DNA from: Gammaproteobacteria bacterium
GTDB taxonomy: Bacteria; Pseudomonadota; Gammaproteobacteria; SZUA-229
Direction: 5' to 3'
Length of the DNA stretch: 64,000 nt
Assembly (NCBI GenBank): GCA_029882395.1
Contig: JAOUKT010000004.1
Location: 34,626 to 98,625, forward strand
Shown here: one piece after another, positions 45,059 through 53,141 of the stretch
Layout: the number at the start of each line of letters is the position of its first letter
Position numbering within the stretch: position 1 is the first letter of the stretch
Notes under the pieces: generated by a model
What the model saw: the letters and a program-made list of their open reading frames with translations, nothing else
What the model was told of the DNA's origin: nothing
The model's database searches: none
Translations under genes and position numbers: made by a program

Positions 45059-46888
45059 ATGATAAAAATCATGACAGAGAAGCAAAAAATGGCATTAGAC
45101 AATATCAATTTACTTGTATTTAAAGTTGGATCTATACCTTGTTGTCTTGACTCTGCCGGCGTCAAAGTGGTTGTTGAACCACCTAAGCGCATCACCAGTA
45201 TACCCGGTAGCAATACTCTGCACCCTGGGATATTCAGTTACATGGGCAAGATGGTTGCCCTCTATGACGTCAGAGCAAAATTCAGCTTACCAACTGAACA
45301 AACCGGCATCATCATCATTACAGAGATAAAGCAGCGCATGTTTGGTTTCTGGGTTGACGGGATTGAAGAAATTATAAATTCCAGTGACGGCGAGTGGCAG
45401 GAAATGCCGCTTGATGGTGCAGAAAATTTATTTGATGCTGTGTTGTTATACAAGAATCGCCTTATATTTAACACCAGTTTTGAAAACATTCTTAAAGCAA
45501 AGATCAATACGCAGGCTCAAGAATTTATCGATAATATCAGTACGGGTACTATCGATAATATAATACAGGAGGTGCAGGCAGCACCAGTAGCCGAGGCTGA
45601 AGAAACTATCGCGCCTGCAGCCACGGCAGACAATACGAGCACTGAAGAAGATGAAGTAATCCCTGTGGTCACTGCCACAACAGCTACAGAAGCAGAAACA
45701 GAAGCAGAAACAGAAGCAGAAACAGAAGCAGAAACAGAAGCAGAAACAGAAGCAGAAGCAGAAACAGAAGCAGAAACAGAAGCAGAAGCAGAAGCAGAAG
45801 CAGAAGCAGAAGCAGAAGCAGAAGCAGAAGCAGAAGCAGAAGCAGAAGCAGAAGCAGAAACAGAAACAGAAACACCAGCACCTCAAAGCAACGTGCCGCA
45901 GCTTATTAATCAAACACTGCTCGCGCACCTTCCGCTTATAAAATCAGAAGAAGCCACACCGATAGTGACTGAGGAGAAACAAGACAACAGCAAGCCTCTA
46001 GAATATCAAAGCGAATCCGCAGCAGATCAGAAAGTAACTGACAAGCCAGCTGCCGACAATAATGCGTTATTAGAGCCCGGAACTACCGTAGCGGCATCAA
46101 CAACCGAAAATACAAATCAGTATACAAGTGAGAGTGCAACAGCAGCTGAAGACGCTGCTAAAACAGAAAGCGTTAAGACACCATCAAAACCGTTTGTGCC
46201 GCCAGCAGGCCTGAACATAACGATAAATAAAAGTCATCGTTCATACTCAGTAAACAAAAATATAAAAAAATCAAGAGCATCAGATTTTCTATTATTTATC
46301 GTAGCGGCAGCGGGGATAGGCTACTATCTATACTTAAATATCACGAAGCCACCTGTTAATACCAGTCTGACAGAGCAGGTTCGTGAATACGAAGCAGACA
46401 GCAGTTCATCTCTCAGTAAGTCGTTGCCCCCGGTAAATACGAGTCCTTCAGAAAACGTCGATAAGATTGAGCTGGCATCGAAAGCCGATAATGAAGTTGA
46501 GTCAGAACAAAAAAAACTCAGCAACAAGACCAATATTACAAAAGATAACAATACTGTCACTATTACGATTGAAGATTCAGATGCAAAATTCAATTCAGTT
46601 AACAATAAAAAGTACAAGCACACAGAAACAGAAGAAATATCTTATAAACAAGGTGCTGAAATTAAAAAAGATGCTGATAATGCACGGCCTGGCAAAACAA
46701 ATACCCGGTCAGTTAAAGTCACAAAAAGAATTATTCATGTCGTTGCTAAAGGCGATACTCTGTGGCAGATTGCAAAGCAACATATTAGCGATCCTTACAA
46801 ATACAAAGAGCTGGCTCGGCTAAGTAAGATAAAGAATCCCGATCTCATTTACCCCGGCAATCGTATAATTATCATACTGAAGAGATAA
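45059..46888 (+). CDS. CheW-transmembrane-LysM fusion protein
   Basis: 609 residues with an order I have not met in a named family. An N-terminal CheW domain (~14-150; FKVGSIPCCLDSAGVKVVV, MGKMVALYDVRAKF) is followed by 31 Glu-Ala/Glu-Thr dipeptides (E211-T272) and a Ser/Thr/Ala-rich linker. One membrane helix spans ~410-426 (FLLFIVAAAGIGYYLYL), preceded by Lys/Arg-rich KNIKKSR, which sets the N-terminus inside the cell. A Lys/Asn/Asp linker leads to a C-terminal LysM domain (~558-608; VVAKGDTLWQIAKQH...NPDLIYPGNRIIII). CheW would lie in the cytosol and LysM on peptidoglycan, so I infer an anchor of the Pil-Chp array to the wall. The ATG at 45089 has the better ribosome site (AGAGAAG) and is an alternative start that keeps all domains. 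Confidence 0.9.
   Translation: MIKIMTEKQKMALDNINLLVFKVGSIPCCLDSAGVKVVVEPPKRITSIPGSNTLHPGIFSYMGKMVALYDVRAKFSLPTEQTGIIIITEIKQRMFGFWVDGIEEIINSSDGEWQEMPLDGAENLFDAVLLYKNRLIFNTSFENILKAKINTQAQEFIDNISTGTIDNIIQEVQAAPVAEAEETIAPAATADNTSTEEDEVIPVVTATTATEAETEAETEAETEAETEAETEAEAETEAETEAEAEAEAEAEAEAEAEAEAEAEAEAETETETPAPQSNVPQLINQTLLAHLPLIKSEEATPIVTEEKQDNSKPLEYQSESAADQKVTDKPAADNNALLEPGTTVAASTTENTNQYTSESATAAEDAAKTESVKTPSKPFVPPAGLNITINKSHRSYSVNKNIKKSRASDFLLFIVAAAGIGYYLYLNITKPPVNTSLTEQVREYEADSSSSLSKSLPPVNTSPSENVDKIELASKADNEVESEQKKLSNKTNITKDNNTVTITIEDSDAKFNSVNNKKYKHTETEEISYKQGAEIKKDADNARPGKTNTRSVKVTKRIIHVVAKGDTLWQIAKQHISDPYKYKELARLSKIKNPDLIYPGNRIIIILKR
45689..45874 (+). repeat. In-frame GAAGCA/GAAACA hexanucleotide tandem repeat
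   Basis: 31 consecutive 6-bp units, each GAAGCA or GAAACA, coding for (Glu-Ala/Thr)31. The 3' half is almost pure GAAGCA, the 5' half alternates with GAAACA, suggesting slippage or unequal exchange. Unit length is a multiple of three, so copy changes would alter linker length and leave the frame intact. Confidence 0.95.
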
Positions 46889-46989
46889 GCAAACTGATGG
46901 GCTGTCGCGGGCAGCTGTTTGATGAGAACAATAGCCTAAAAAAACTAAAAGCTAAAACAAAAAACTAACAGGCTCGGTGACAGTAGAAG

Positions 46990-47014
46990 GCTGTTGCATT
47001 TAAAATGCAACAGC
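46990..47014. terminator. Hairpin between the CheW-LysM gene and rsmE
   Basis: Perfect 11-bp arms GCTGTTGCATT and AATGCAACAGC around TAA, in the gap between two convergent genes. No clear U-run on either side; probably a terminator or an RNA-end stabiliser. Confidence 0.45.
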
Positions 47015-47068
47015 TGGCGTTGCTTTGCTCTGTGTCTTTTGAACGGATGTAAAATTCGGCTAAAAATA

Positions 47069-47806
47069 TTAATTCAAATCCCCCCATTGTGACTGAATAA
47101 TACTCACCGCGGCAATCGCTGCCGTTTCGGTGCGCAAAACCCTGGGGCCAAATTTCACAGCATTAAAGCCTTTGTCTAGCGCCTGAGTAATCTCGTCATC
47201 ACTAAAGCCACCTTCCGGGCCAATGAATAATGAAACGGCATCGGTCTGTTTTGAGTTTAAGATTGAAGCGGCAGACTCTGGCTGAAGAATAAAGGCCGTT
47301 TGCGACTGGTCAGGCTGAACAGCATTAAACTTAACAGGTTCATGAACAGTGAGTAACTGGTTGCGACCACTTTGTTCACAGGCGCTGATGACGATGCCTT
47401 GCCAGTGGCGCATCTTTTTTTCGAGCCGGTCTGCTTTAAGGTTAACGACTGTGCGTTCGCAGATCACAGGGATGATTTCAGTCACGCCGAGTTCGACGGC
47501 TTTCTGGATGATCGTATCCATGTGGTCGCCTTTGGATACGCCCTGTAACAGGGATATTTTTAAGGCCGAGTGGTTGTTGTTGACAATAAACTGTTCTGCC
47601 GTTATCTCCGCCTGTTTGCCGGCAGAGCTGATTCTGGCCTGATAGTAGCCGTAATTATTGTCAACACAAAGACCATTAAACAAATGAAGCTCTGCGCCTT
47701 CTGTCAGCCGTAAAACTTTAAGCAGGTAACTGCTGGCGGCCTTGTCTAATGTGATTGTGCAGCCTGCGGATAGGTTTTCATCAGTGTAGAGACGTGAGAT
47801 GCGCAT
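47069..47806 (-). CDS. rsmE: 16S rRNA (uracil-1498-N3)-methyltransferase RsmE
   Basis: 245 residues, SPOUT-class methyltransferase with N-terminal PUA-like domain (MRISRLYTDENL) and the knotted SAM site: KGDHMDTIIQKAVELGV, LFIGPEGGFSDDEI and FGPRVLRTETAAIAAV. Methylates U1498 in the 30S decoding region. It starts 9 bp after bioA and is likely co-transcribed with it. Confidence 0.97.
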   Translation of the reverse strand: MRISRLYTDENLSAGCTITLDKAASSYLLKVLRLTEGAELHLFNGLCVDNNYGYYQARISSAGKQAEITAEQFIVNNNHSALKISLLQGVSKGDHMDTIIQKAVELGVTEIIPVICERTVVNLKADRLEKKMRHWQGIVISACEQSGRNQLLTVHEPVKFNAVQPDQSQTAFILQPESAASILNSKQTDAVSLFIGPEGGFSDDEITQALDKGFNAVKFGPRVLRTETAAIAAVSIIQSQWGDLN

Positions 47807-47815
47807 TTTTTTTAC

Positions 47816-49165
47816 TCAGTCACGTGTCGCAAGATTAATGCCGTCAAAGGCGACCTGTGCCATCAGATTGATTTCTTCTTCAGTAATCACATAGGGCGGC
47901 ATGAAGTAGACAACGTTGCCAAGAGGCCGTAACAGCACACCATTTTTTAAGCCGTACTGGTAAACGCGTAAACCTCGACGTTCCTTCCAGTCGTAAGCTG
48001 TTTTTGATTTTTTATCTTTCACCATTTCAATGGCAACTACCATGCCGTGCTGGCGAACATCACCGACATGTGCATGGTCTTTAAATTTTTCAGCTACCTT
48101 GCTCAGGTGTTTAATCAATAACTGGTTTGCCTGGATAACATTGTCCTGTTGAAAAATATCCAGTGTTGCCAGTGCTGCCCGACAGCCAATTGGATTGCCT
48201 GTGTAACTATGAGAATGCAAAAAAGCGGTTAGATTTTCATAATCATCATAAAAAGCATCGTAGACTTTGTCAGTAGTCAGCACGACTGAGAGTGGCAGAT
48301 AACCACCGGTCAGGCCTTTTGATAAGCACATAAAGTCTGGTGTGATACCGGCCTGTTCAGATGCGAACAGCGTACCGGTTCGGCCAAAGCCGACAGCAAT
48401 TTCATCTGCAATTAAATGCACATTAAATTCATCGCAGGCCTCGCGCAGCAGTTTTAAATAGACCGGGTGATACATGCGCATATTGCCGGCACATTGAATC
48501 AGGGGTTCTATAATTACAGCGCAGCAATGCTCTGCGTGTTGTTCTAAAATATCGCGCATGGGTTCAATCATGCGTGCTGAATAATCTTCATCGGTTTCGC
48601 CTTCTTCCTTATTAAAACAGTCAGGCGATGGAGCGGTAATGGTCTTCAGTAATAAGGGTTCGTAGGTTTCTTTGTATAAAGCCACATCACCAACTGATAA
48701 CGCGGCGATAGTCTCACCATGATAAGAATTTGAAAGATTAATGAAAACGGTTTTCTTTTTATTGCCGCTATTCACCCAGTAATGAAAACTCATTTTAAGT
48801 GCCACTTCAATCGCAGAGGAACCATTATCTGCAAAGAAGGTTTTATTTAAACCTTCTGGTGTTAGCTTTACCAGACGTTCAGAGAGCTCAACAATAGTTT
48901 CATGAGTAAAGCCGGCAAGAATCACATGCTCAAGTGTTTCCATTTGCTGTGTTAAGGCTTTATTGATGCGAGGATTGCAGTGACCAAACATATTGACCCA
49001 CCAGGAGCTGATAGCATCGATGTAACGATTGCCTTCAAAATCCTCTAGCCAGATGCCTTCGCCGCGCTTTATCGGGATAATAGGCAGTGACTCATGATCC
49101 TTCATCTGTGTGCAAGGGTGCCACAAAACGGCTAAATCCCGTTCGATAAGGGTATTGTTACCCAT
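47816..49165 (-). CDS. bioA: Adenosylmethionine-8-amino-7-oxononanoate transaminase
   Basis: PLP enzyme of biotin synthesis that uses SAM as amino donor to make DAPA. 449 residues, class III aminotransferase: DAISSWWVNMFGHCNPRIN near the N-terminus, the nearby SYHGET, IADEIAVGFGRTG with the PLP-binding Asp, and the Schiff-base Lys in MCLSKGLTGGYLPLSVV. No other bio genes are adjacent; it is grouped with SAM-dependent and SAM-cycle genes (rsmE, metF, ahcY, metK). Confidence 0.96.
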   Translation of the reverse strand: MGNNTLIERDLAVLWHPCTQMKDHESLPIIPIKRGEGIWLEDFEGNRYIDAISSWWVNMFGHCNPRINKALTQQMETLEHVILAGFTHETIVELSERLVKLTPEGLNKTFFADNGSSAIEVALKMSFHYWVNSGNKKKTVFINLSNSYHGETIAALSVGDVALYKETYEPLLLKTITAPSPDCFNKEEGETDEDYSARMIEPMRDILEQHAEHCCAVIIEPLIQCAGNMRMYHPVYLKLLREACDEFNVHLIADEIAVGFGRTGTLFASEQAGITPDFMCLSKGLTGGYLPLSVVLTTDKVYDAFYDDYENLTAFLHSHSYTGNPIGCRAALATLDIFQQDNVIQANQLLIKHLSKVAEKFKDHAHVGDVRQHGMVVAIEMVKDKKSKTAYDWKERRGLRVYQYGLKNGVLLRPLGNVVYFMPPYVITEEEINLMAQVAFDGINLATRD

Positions 49166-49293
49166 AAGTATCTATCCTCTGTCTGCTGTTAAAGCCGGTG
49201 ATAAGTGAGAGTATTGTACTGTATAAGCCAGGTCGCGGCATCCTGGCCGTTGCTAGCTGTGCAGATAATTGAGTTAACGCAGTATGAAGCGTG

Positions 49294-49329
49294 CGCGCCC
49301 TGAGATTGAAAATGCAATGACAGGGCGCG
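49294..49329. terminator. Hairpin downstream of metF
   Basis: Perfect 9-bp arms CGCGCCCTG (49294-49302) and CAGGGCGCG (49321-49329) with an 18-base loop, between metF and bioA. No U-run; a probable end or attenuation point of the metK-ahcY-metF transcript. Confidence 0.4.
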
Positions 49330-49351
49330 TCAGCTGTGGTGTTAAGAGAGC

Positions 49352-50185
49352 CTAACGGTCAAGCTGGTTCCAGATTGCCAGGGTCGCGGCCGTCTGGTTC
49401 ATGCTATAGAAATGCAAACCCGGTACACCGTTGTCTAAAAGCCGCTGACACATATCTGTCATCACATCGATACCAAAAGCCTTTAATGATTCGGTATCAT
49501 CATGAAAGTCCTGCAGGCGCTTTCTAATCCAGCGGGGGATTTCTGCACCACAGGCATCTGAAAAACGTGCCAGATTTGTGTAGTTGGTAATCGGCATGAT
49601 GCCCGGCACAATCGGCACGTCGATACCCATGAGTTCACAGTCATCAACAAACTGATAATAGGCATCAACATTATAAAAATACTGGGTGATGGCAGAGTCT
49701 GCACCGGCTTCTACTTTCTCTTTAAAAAATTGCAAATCCTTTTTCGGCGATTCAGCGAGCGGGTGAAACTCGGGATAAGCCGCAACTTCAATATGAAAAT
49801 GATCACCGGTCTCTTCACGAATAAAACTTACCAGTTCATTGGCATGATGCAGTTCACCAGCAGTGAGCATGCCCGAAGGCATATCACCCCGCAGCGCGAC
49901 CAGACGATTAATGCCCTGATCTTTATAGCGAATCAGAATCTCACGGATTTCTTCTTTGGTCGAGCCAATACAGGAAAGGTGAGGTGCAGTCGCGACACCA
50001 GTGTGTTCGGTAATCTTGTTAACGGCCTCGAAGGTACGGTCACGCGTCGAACCGCCCGCGCCGAAAGTGACTGAGAAAAACTCAGGTTGCATTTCGGCCT
50101 GTAATGCCAGGCTTGTGTTTAAGAGTTTTTCCATGCCTTGTTCGGTTTTTGGCGGGAAAAACTCACAGCTAAAAGTTTGAATCAT
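49352..50185 (-). CDS. metF: 5,10-methylenetetrahydrofolate reductase
   Basis: FAD enzyme that makes 5-methyl-THF for methionine synthesis. 277 residues, TIM barrel: FSCEFFPPKTEQG at the N-terminus with the catalytic Glu, LVALRGDMPSG and the AYPEFHPLAES segment. It follows ahcY by 24 bp, so homocysteine release and remethylation are on one transcript under the SAH riboswitch upstream of metK. Confidence 0.97.
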   Translation of the reverse strand: MIQTFSCEFFPPKTEQGMEKLLNTSLALQAEMQPEFFSVTFGAGGSTRDRTFEAVNKITEHTGVATAPHLSCIGSTKEEIREILIRYKDQGINRLVALRGDMPSGMLTAGELHHANELVSFIREETGDHFHIEVAAYPEFHPLAESPKKDLQFFKEKVEAGADSAITQYFYNVDAYYQFVDDCELMGIDVPIVPGIMPITNYTNLARFSDACGAEIPRWIRKRLQDFHDDTESLKAFGIDVMTDMCQRLLDNGVPGLHFYSMNQTAATLAIWNQLDR

Positions 50186-50209
50186 TTGTATTACCTGTGA
50201 GCCCTGTGT

Positions 50210-51631
50210 TTAGTAGCGGTAGTGGTCTGCTTTATACGGACCATCAACTGGCACATCGATATAATCGGCCTGCTGCTGGGTAAGCGTGCTTAAGAAAGCG
50301 CCAACTTTACTAAGATGCAGCCGTGCTACCTTTTCATCAAGAATCTTTGGCAGAATATAAACTTCATTCTTATAGCTTTCAGAATTCTTATAGAACTCTA
50401 TCTGTGCCATCACCTGGTTGGTAAAAGAAGCCGACATAACAAAGCTTGGGTGACCTGTTGCACAACCTAAATTTACCAGACGGCCTTTAGCTAATAATAT
50501 TATGCGCTTGCCATCAGGGAAGATGACATGGTCAACCTGCGGTTTGATTTCTTCCCACTGGTATTTTTCTAATGAAGCAATATCAATTTCAGAATCAAAG
50601 TGACCGATGTTGCAGACGATGGATTCGTTTTTCATTTCAAGCATGTGCTCATGAGTGATGACATTCATGTTGCCTGTTGTGGTAACGAAGATATCGCCCT
50701 GCTTGCAGGCCTCGTTCATATCAACAACACGGTAGCCTTCCATTGCTGCCTGTAAAGCACAGATAGGATCGATTTCTGTCACCCATACGGTTGCGCCCAT
50801 GCCTTTAAATGCCTGGGCACAGCCTTTACCGACATCACCATAACCGATAACGACGGCAATCTTGCCGGCAATCATGACATCGGTTGCGCGTTTAATGCTG
50901 TCGATAAGTGATTCACGGCAGCCATACAAATTATCAAACTTAGATTTCGTTGCCGAGTCATTGACGTTCATTGCAGGGAAAAGTAATTCGCCTTTTTTCT
51001 GCATTTCATATAAACGGTGAACGCCGGTTGTGGTTTCTTCAGTAACGCCTTTAACGCTGGCTGCAATATCCTGCCAGGTAGATGCACCGGGTTTAATGGT
51101 GCGACGCAATACATCAAGAACGGCTTTGTATTCTTCGTTGTCATCATCTTTGGTCGCCGGAATAGCGCCGGCTTTTTCAAACTCAACACCTTTATGAACC
51201 AATAATGTGGCATCGCCGCCGTCATCCAGAATCATGTTAGGTAGTTTGCCGTCGGGCCAGAGCAGAGCCTGCTCGGTACACCACCAGTACTCTTCTATGG
51301 TTTCACCTTTCCAGGCAAACACAGGAATGCCCTGTGCTGCAATCGCCGCAGCGGCATGATCCTGAGTAGAGAAAATATTGCACGATACCCAGCGAACATC
51401 GGCGCCTAACGCAACCAGTGTTTCAATCAGCACGGCGGTTTGAATCGTCATGTGAATACTGCCCATGATGCGGCAGCCCGCTAACGGTCTTTCAGCGCCG
51501 TATTCTTCGCGCAGTGCCATCAGCCCCGGCATTTCAGTTTCAGCAATGGAGATTTCTTTGTGACCCCAGTCGGCCAGTGAAATATCGGCGACTTTATAGT
51601 CAGTAAAATTGTTTTCGGTTACAGCGTTCAT
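50210..51631 (-). CDS. ahcY: Adenosylhomocysteinase
   Basis: Hydrolyses S-adenosylhomocysteine to homocysteine and adenosine, removing the product inhibitor of methyltransferases. 473 residues with the NAD-binding motif [43 protein letters not shown] and the C-terminal Lys/Tyr ([11 protein letters not shown]). It carries the ~40-residue insertion typical of the bacterial/plant type. 106 bp after metK. Confidence 0.97.
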   Translation of the reverse strand: MNAVTENNFTDYKVADISLADWGHKEISIAETEMPGLMALREEYGAERPLAGCRIMGSIHMTIQTAVLIETLVALGADVRWVSCNIFSTQDHAAAAIAAQGIPVFAWKGETIEEYWWCTEQALLWPDGKLPNMILDDGGDATLLVHKGVEFEKAGAIPATKDDDNEEYKAVLDVLRRTIKPGASTWQDIAASVKGVTEETTTGVHRLYEMQKKGELLFPAMNVNDSATKSKFDNLYGCRESLIDSIKRATDVMIAGKIAVVIGYGDVGKGCAQAFKGMGATVWVTEIDPICALQAAMEGYRVVDMNEACKQGDIFVTTTGNMNVITHEHMLEMKNESIVCNIGHFDSEIDIASLEKYQWEEIKPQVDHVIFPDGKRIILLAKGRLVNLGCATGHPSFVMSASFTNQVMAQIEFYKNSESYKNEVYILPKILDEKVARLHLSKVGAFLSTLTQQQADYIDVPVDGPYKADHYRY

Positions 51632-51676
51632 TATTAAGCTCCAGGTGTGGAATTTGGTAATACATTAATTAATTGT

Positions 51677-51695
51677 AAGTCTTAAGTCTTAAGTC
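51677..51695. repeat. Three tandem AAGTCTT units in the metK-ahcY gap
   Basis: AAGTCTT occurs three times head to tail (the last truncated to AAGTC) in the leader between metK and ahcY. No known riboswitch core is recognisable in this gap. Possibly a slippage product or a protein site. Confidence 0.4.
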
Positions 51696-51737
51696 GATAC
51701 GTTTTGTTTTTGACTCATGACTAAAGACGGATGGCTT

Positions 51738-52898
51738 TTATAAACCGGCGGCATCTTTAAGTGCTGCGGCTTTATCCGTTTTCTCCCAGCTAAAGTCAGC
51801 TTCTTCACGACCAAAGTGACCATAAGCGGCTGTGGCTTTATAGATGGGGCGCAGCAGATCAAGCATCTGAATCAGGCCTTTGGGTTTGAGATCAAAATGT
51901 TCACGAACTAATTGAATGATTCTTTCATTATCAATTTTACCAGTGCCAAACGTTTCAACAGAGATAGAAGTGGGCTCGGCAACACCAATCGCATACGAGA
52001 CCTGGATTTCACATTTGTCTGCAAGACCAGCCGCGACTATGTTTTTAGCCACATAGCGCCCGGCATAAGCGGCAGAGCGGTCAACCTTTGAAGGATCTTT
52101 GCCAGAAAAAGCGCCGCCACCATGACGGGCCATGCCGCCGTATGTATCGACAATGATTTTACGCCCGGTTAAACCGCAGTCGCCAACCGGGCCACCGATG
52201 ACAAAATTACCGGTTGGGTTGATAAAATATTTGGTCTCTTTGCTGATCAGGTTTTCCGGGATGACGGGCAATATAATTTCATCCATCACCGCTTCTCGCA
52301 ACACCTCAAGGCTAATATCAGGGTTGTGCTGGGTCGATAAAACCACCGCATCAATGCCAACAGGTTTGCCGTTTTCATAACGGAAAGTGACCTGACTTTT
52401 GGCATCCGGGCGTAACCAGGATAAGGTGCCGTTCTTGCGGACCTCTGCCTGGCGTTTAACCAGCTGATGGGCATAAGTTATGGGTGCCGGCATCAAAACA
52501 TCGGTTTCATTGCTGGCATAACCAAACATCAGACCCTGGTCACCGGCACCTTGCTCATGATCGTCAAACTCGTCGACGCCCATGGCAATATCGGCAGACT
52601 GTTTGTCGATGGAGGTAATCACAGCACAAGAGTTATAATCAAAACCCATGTCTGAGCTGTTATAACCAATCTCTTTCACGGTTTCACGCACCACGGCCTG
52701 CATATCAACCCAGGCGGAAGTGGTAATTTCACCTGATATGACCACCATACCGGTATTGACCATGGTTTCGCAGGCGACACGGGCTTTCGGGTCCTGCTCG
52801 AATATGGCATCTAAAATTGAGTCTGAAATTTGGTCAGCGACTTTATCTGGGTGACCTTCTGAAACGGACTCGGATGTAAATAAATGGCTATTTGACAT
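51738..52898 (-). CDS. metK: S-adenosylmethionine synthetase
   Basis: Makes SAM from methionine and ATP. 386 residues with [17 protein letters not shown] at the start, [12 protein letters not shown] near residue 120 and the second signature [16 protein letters not shown]. The start is the ATG giving [15 protein letters not shown]; a Met eight codons upstream is not conserved. Its leader carries an SAH riboswitch, and ahcY-metF follow. Confidence 0.97.
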   Translation of the reverse strand: MSNSHLFTSESVSEGHPDKVADQISDSILDAIFEQDPKARVACETMVNTGMVVISGEITTSAWVDMQAVVRETVKEIGYNSSDMGFDYNSCAVITSIDKQSADIAMGVDEFDDHEQGAGDQGLMFGYASNETDVLMPAPITYAHQLVKRQAEVRKNGTLSWLRPDAKSQVTFRYENGKPVGIDAVVLSTQHNPDISLEVLREAVMDEIILPVIPENLISKETKYFINPTGNFVIGGPVGDCGLTGRKIIVDTYGGMARHGGGAFSGKDPSKVDRSAAYAGRYVAKNIVAAGLADKCEIQVSYAIGVAEPTSISVETFGTGKIDNERIIQLVREHFDLKPKGLIQMLDLLRPIYKATAAYGHFGREEADFSWEKTDKAAALKDAAGL

Positions 52899-52987
52899 AT
52901 CTATATTCCTCAGCGCTAACATTTATGATTAGCAAATATCTAATATATTTATGTAGCAGGATGAGAATAGACGTTTGTATGACGCGT

Positions 52988-53022
52988 GCTCATTACCTAG
53001 CTACAAGCTAATAATAATGAGC
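52988..53022 (-). promoter_or_regulatory. Hairpin overlapping the 3' strand of the SAH aptamer
   Basis: GCTCATTA (read 5'-3' on the minus strand from 53022) pairs perfectly with TAATGAGC ending at 52988, with an inner TAGCT/AGCTA stem. It uses the same GCTCA bases as the P1 stem of the SAH aptamer, so the two folds exclude each other. No U-run follows, so a simple terminator is not evident. Confidence 0.55.
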
Positions 53023-53082
53023 GCCGTTGAAATATACACTGAGCCTGACAGGTGATTTCTGCTGCAGCGCTCCTCAGAGTGG
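53018..53082 (-). promoter_or_regulatory. SAH riboswitch (ahcY RNA motif) upstream of metK
   Basis: The minus strand contains the conserved elements in order: CTGAGGAGCGCTGCA, a variable stem, CAGGCTCAG, a short spacer and CAACGGCGCTCA. P1 pairs AGCGC-type bases with GGCGCTC, and the GAGG/CAGGCTC pairing is preserved. These are the hallmarks of the SAH riboswitch, which raises expression when S-adenosylhomocysteine accumulates. It lies 120 bp upstream of metK, the first gene of metK-ahcY-metF. Confidence 0.9.
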
Positions 53083-53087
53083 TATGA

Positions 53088-53093
53088 ATTATA
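53088..53093 (-). promoter_or_regulatory. -10 element of the riboswitch-metK transcript
   Basis: A perfect TATAAT on the minus strand, 6 bases upstream of the first conserved riboswitch bases, so transcription would start at the aptamer. I see no good -35 at 17 bp. Confidence 0.55.
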
Positions 53094-53141
53094 GACCATT
53101 ATTTTAAAAATGGCGAATATGCGATAGAGAAGAGTGCTCTA

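Noticed and set aside
45689..45874. Possible CRISPR-like tandem repeat
   Set aside because: Units are 6 bp, contiguous and without spacers; they encode an in-frame dipeptide repeat.
45446..45928. Cys-Phe and Leu-rich frames antisense to the CheW-LysM gene
   Set aside because: They are pure translations of the GAAGCA/GAAACA repeat on the other strand.
51632..51737. Possible second riboswitch directly upstream of ahcY
   Set aside because: None of the SAH or SAM aptamer core segments is present; only a short AAGTCTT repeat was found.
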